Shown here in pieces: positions 47,728 through 50,254 of a stretch of 50,254 bases of DNA. The position numbers and the translations under genes were made by a program. Below the pieces are notes generated by a model. The model saw only the letters and a list, made by a program, of their open reading frames with translations. It made no database searches and was not told where the DNA came from. Each line of letters starts with the position of its first letter. Position 1 is the first letter of the stretch. This DNA is from an uncultured Bacteroidales bacterium (GTDB lineage: Bacteria; Bacteroidota; Bacteroidia; Bacteroidales; UBA932): NCBI GenBank assembly GCA_946185745.1, contig CAMHKQ010000015.1, positions 1-50,254 of the forward strand, written 5' to 3'.

Positions 47728-49904
47728 CGGAACTCTATGTTTTTGGCTTTGATCAAATCATCGTGGGAGATGCGGCGGCAGCTGAGCGCCCTGCCTCCGG
47801 CCCTGATACCGCGGATGCGGCGGCCGGACGTTTTGGACAGGGTTATGGTGTCGCCGATGACCACCTTGTCGAAGGTGGGAGTGGTGAGGGTGTAGGCGGG
47901 CTCTCCCGGACAGTCGGGATAGAGGCCCATCATGCTGAAGACGGCCCAGGCGCTCATGGTGCCGGTGTCGTCATTGCCCGGGATGCCGTCGGGAGCCACC
48001 CTGAAGTACTTTTCGAGCAGGGCGTCCACGATTTTGACAGTGCGGTCTTCGTAGCCCCGGAAGCGGGAGAAGAGGTACGGGTAGGCGATGTCGGGTTCGT
48101 TCGCCGGGTCGTACAGCCCTTCGTCGAACACGCGCTGCAGCTTTTCGCAGAAAGCCTTAGGGCCGCCCATGAGCTTCGCCAGCCCTTCTATGTCGTGGGG
48201 GACGTAGAAGGTATAGTTCCAGGCGCTCCCCTCGTGGAAGCCGGGAACGGGTTCGAAATTCTCGCCCTGCCTGGGGTTGAACGGCTCGAGGAAACTGCCG
48301 TCGGCCTCGAGCGGGCGCAGGGTGCCGGATTCGGCACTGTAATAATGCCTGTATCCGAGGGAGCGCATGCGGTATTTGAGGGCATCTTCATTCCTGCCGA
48401 GGGCCGCGGCCAGGCGGGACAGGGCCGCATCGGCCACATAATACTCGAGCGCATGCGAAACTGAGTTGTCGCCGGAGAAATCGGCCGCGAAGAAGCCGAG
48501 CGGGATATAACCCTTTTCGTTGTAGGGAACGTTGTCGGGCCTAAGCGGGTTGCCGGGGGTTTCGGCGGATTTGAGGAATGCCTCATAGGCCGCTTCGACG
48601 TCGAAACCGGTGATGCCCTTGAGATAGCTGTCCGCTATTACCGGGATGGCAGGGTCGCCTTCCATGATGTAGGTTTCGGTGCCGTAGAGCTCCCATTTGG
48701 GCATCCAGCCGCTCTCCTTATACATGTCAACCATGCTGCGCACCATGTCCAGCTGCTTCTCGGGATAGACAAGCGTAAGCAGCTGATGCACATTGCGATA
48801 GGTATCCCACAGGGAGTAAACGGTGTAGCGGTCGTGGCCATTCTCCACCCTGCCGGTGCCGCCTTTCCGGAAGAGCGGATACTCTCCGTTCACGTCGTTG
48901 AGTATGTTGGGATGGATGAGGGCGTGATAGAGCGAAGTGTAGAATACCTGGCGCTGCTCTTCAGTGCCGCCGTCGACGCGTATGCGCGATAGGGCGCTCT
49001 CCCATGCGTCAAGGGCACGAAGCCGCACGCTGTCGAAATTGAACCCGTCCTGCTCGGCCTCAAGGTTCTCGCGCGCATTGGCGCAGCTCACGAAGGATAC
49101 CCCCACCTGCACGCAGATGCTCTCCCCTTCCAGGGTGTCGAAACTGAACCAGCAGCCGATGTCGTCGCCGCCCATCTCGCCGAAATACTGCGTGTACACC
49201 TTGTATTTGCCGGCGTAGGCGTCCCAGGCGGCTTCGGCCTGCATGGGGGGTTGTTTCTTGAAGAAACCGGCCGAGGATGGGACCTTGCTGAGCCTCAACA
49301 CGAAATACTGGGGAATCACGGCCTGCGGATTGGTGTAGCCGAAACCGCCGCAAAGGCGCATGCCCTCGACCTCGGTGTCGGAAACCCTCCTCACGAAGGC
49401 GCCGGTTTCGTTGGTAAGCGCCTCGCCGAGGTTCAGCAGGATATTGGCCCTGCCTTCCGGGAAAGTATAGCGTTCGATGCTGGAACGGAGCGTCGCGGTG
49501 ACCTCGGCCTGGATGCCGTAATCGGAAAGCACGACTGAATAATAGCCGGGCTCCGCCATTTCATCTTCATAGAGGCTGCCATATTTCGTATAATCCACCT
49601 CCAGTTCGCCGGCCGTAGGCATGACGAGCACCGCGCCCATGTCGGGGCAGCCCACCCCGCTGAGGTTCACATGGCTGAACCCGGTGAGATAGCAGTTGTC
49701 GGAGCTGTACGGGGTGCTCCACCAGCGGGAATCCTTGTCCCAGGTATTCCGGGCCGAGCCGCTCACGTTGAAGGGGCTCACGCTCATCATCCCGTTGGGG
49801 AGAAGGGCGCCGGGATTGGTGGCACCGAAGTTTGAAGTTCCCACAAAAGGGTTCACGAAGCTCACGAGCCCCGTCAGAATGCTGAGTAAAATGGGAGATA
49901 TCAT
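47718..49904 (-). CDS. GH92 alpha-mannosidase (third of three), first gene of the operon
   Basis: 728 residues from ATG 49902-49904 (MISPILLSILTGLVSFVNPFVGTSNFG), with a short signal peptide or lipobox-free signal anchor. It has GATNPGALLPNGMMSVSPFNVSG, GFSHVNLSGVGCPDMG, SLWDTYRNVHQLLTLVYPEK, EGSAWNYTFYVPHDIEGLAKLMGG, NEPDIAYPYLFSRFRG and GNDDTGTMSAWAVFSMMGLYPDCPG. The NEPD/PYLF pattern marks a GH92 subgroup different from the other two. The upstream frame to 49955 runs over the promoter and the divergent GH125 start and is rejected. The -7 box at 49912-49919 is only seven bases from the start, so the long operon mRNA appears almost leaderless. Confidence 0.93.
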   Translation of the reverse strand: MISPILLSILTGLVSFVNPFVGTSNFGATNPGALLPNGMMSVSPFNVSGSARNTWDKDSRWWSTPYSSDNCYLTGFSHVNLSGVGCPDMGAVLVMPTAGELEVDYTKYGSLYEDEMAEPGYYSVVLSDYGIQAEVTATLRSSIERYTFPEGRANILLNLGEALTNETGAFVRRVSDTEVEGMRLCGGFGYTNPQAVIPQYFVLRLSKVPSSAGFFKKQPPMQAEAAWDAYAGKYKVYTQYFGEMGGDDIGCWFSFDTLEGESICVQVGVSFVSCANARENLEAEQDGFNFDSVRLRALDAWESALSRIRVDGGTEEQRQVFYTSLYHALIHPNILNDVNGEYPLFRKGGTGRVENGHDRYTVYSLWDTYRNVHQLLTLVYPEKQLDMVRSMVDMYKESGWMPKWELYGTETYIMEGDPAIPVIADSYLKGITGFDVEAAYEAFLKSAETPGNPLRPDNVPYNEKGYIPLGFFAADFSGDNSVSHALEYYVADAALSRLAAALGRNEDALKYRMRSLGYRHYYSAESGTLRPLEADGSFLEPFNPRQGENFEPVPGFHEGSAWNYTFYVPHDIEGLAKLMGGPKAFCEKLQRVFDEGLYDPANEPDIAYPYLFSRFRGYEDRTVKIVDALLEKYFRVAPDGIPGNDDTGTMSAWAVFSMMGLYPDCPGEPAYTLTTPTFDKVVIGDTITLSKTSGRRIRGIRAGGRALSCRRISHDDLIKAKNIEFRCR

Positions 49905-49911
49905 AAATATA

Positions 49912-49938
49912 CAAATATAATGTTTTTTGTTAAATTTG
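49912..49938. promoter_or_regulatory. Divergent -7 boxes between GH92 and GH125
   Basis: On the minus strand TATATTTG (49919-49912) precedes the GH92 start. On the plus strand TAAATTTG (49931-49938) precedes the GH125 start at 49947. Each box lies about 8 bp from its start codon, and no clear TTTG was found at either -33 position. Confidence 0.5.
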
Positions 49939-49946
49939 CCTTCGGT

Positions 49947-50254
49947 ATGAGACATCTATTTTCACTGCTGGGAGCAGTGCTGCTCCCCCTCACCGCATGT
50001 GCGCAGACATTCGAATCGCAGAGGCCCGCAGAGCGCCTCTTCACCTCGCAGGCCGTGGAAGCCAAGATTGAAAGCGTATCCGCGAAGATCAAAGACCCCA
50101 AGCTCCGCTGGATGTTCCGCAACTGCTTCCCCAATACGCTCGACACCACCGTGCATTTCAGCGACAGTACCGGCAGCCCGCGCACCTTCGTTTACACGGG
50201 CGACATCCACGCCATGTGGCTGCGCGATTCCGGCGCCCAGGTGTGGCCGTATGT
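49947..50254 (+). CDS. GH125 exo-alpha-1,6-mannosidase, 5' part only
   Basis: The frame is open from ATG 49947 to the window end (102 complete codons). A signal peptide with lipoprotein-like end (MRHLFSLLGAVLLPLTAC) is followed by RPAERLFTSQAVEAKIESV, IKDPKLRWMFRNCFPNTLDTTVHF and TGDIHAMWLRDSGAQVWPY, the unmistakable N-terminal signature of GH125 (DUF1237), where the DIxAMWLRDS block contributes to the active site. GH125 enzymes are metal-independent inverting exo-alpha-1,6-mannosidases and often accompany GH92 in N-glycan or mannan loci. It is transcribed away from the GH92 operon. The remainder lies beyond the window. Confidence 0.92.
   Translation, partial: MRHLFSLLGAVLLPLTACAQTFESQRPAERLFTSQAVEAKIESVSAKIKDPKLRWMFRNCFPNTLDTTVHFSDSTGSPRTFVYTGDIHAMWLRDSGAQVWPY

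Overview
The window is a piece of a Bacteroidota chromosome, most likely Bacteroidales. The evidence is the TTTG-N19-21-TAnnTTTG promoters, a SusC/SusD pair, fimbrillin-like lipoproteins, lipoprotein glycosidases, a zinc-free L31 and a ResB-CcsA fusion. The high GC content and a probable sulfonolipid locus (cysteate synthase, an acyl-transferring PLP enzyme and a reductase) point towards Rikenellaceae/Alistipes-like bacteria. That placement is an inference.

Layout. (1) 0.1-8.9 kb, housekeeping: a small membrane protein with an XRE regulator, a TonB-type outer-membrane barrel, a PriA-like protein that has lost every catalytic helicase signature, the coupled set glmM / DUF1343 (NamZ-like) / YhhN, and rpmE2. 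(2) 8.9-17.1 kb, accessory island: a HEPN/MNT toxin-antitoxin pair whose antitoxin carries a long winged-helix extension, then two paralogous small-peptide + fimbrillin-like lipoprotein units. The lipoproteins are diverged in their first half but share an apparently identical 1,047-bp tract. The first continues in frame through a single TGA into a secreted nuclease. The second is cut off by a terminator. The two lipoprotein units are bracketed by inverted, related GC-rich elements. (3) 17.1-26.7 kb: a CDF transporter, a CPBP protease, a minus-strand sulfonolipid-type operon (VOC protein, acyltransferase, SDR, cysteate synthase, YeiH, small membrane protein), the cytochrome c maturation protein and tRNA-Cys. 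(4) 26.7-50.3 kb: a candidate small RNA, then a polysaccharide utilisation locus with two GH29 fucosidases, an esterase-like lipoprotein, SusC/SusD, GH2, three GH92, GH3, GH97 and the start of a GH125.

How the parts work together. The seven glycosidase genes from 49.9 to 34.7 kb lie head to tail on the minus strand, mostly with ATGA overlaps, and run towards susCD, which has its own near-consensus promoter. Three alpha-mannosidases, an alpha-1,6-mannosidase, fucosidases, a beta-galactosidase, a GH3 and an inverting GH97 suggest a fucosylated, mannose-rich glycan such as N-glycan or a mannan-type glycan. The substrate is inferred, not shown. In the lipid operon, cysteate synthase would make cysteate from phosphoserine and sulfite, the PLP enzyme would acylate it and the SDR would reduce the 3-keto product, with YeiH possibly handling sulfite or sulfonate.

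Limits: homology calls come from motif recognition without database searches. Promoters and terminators were found by eye.
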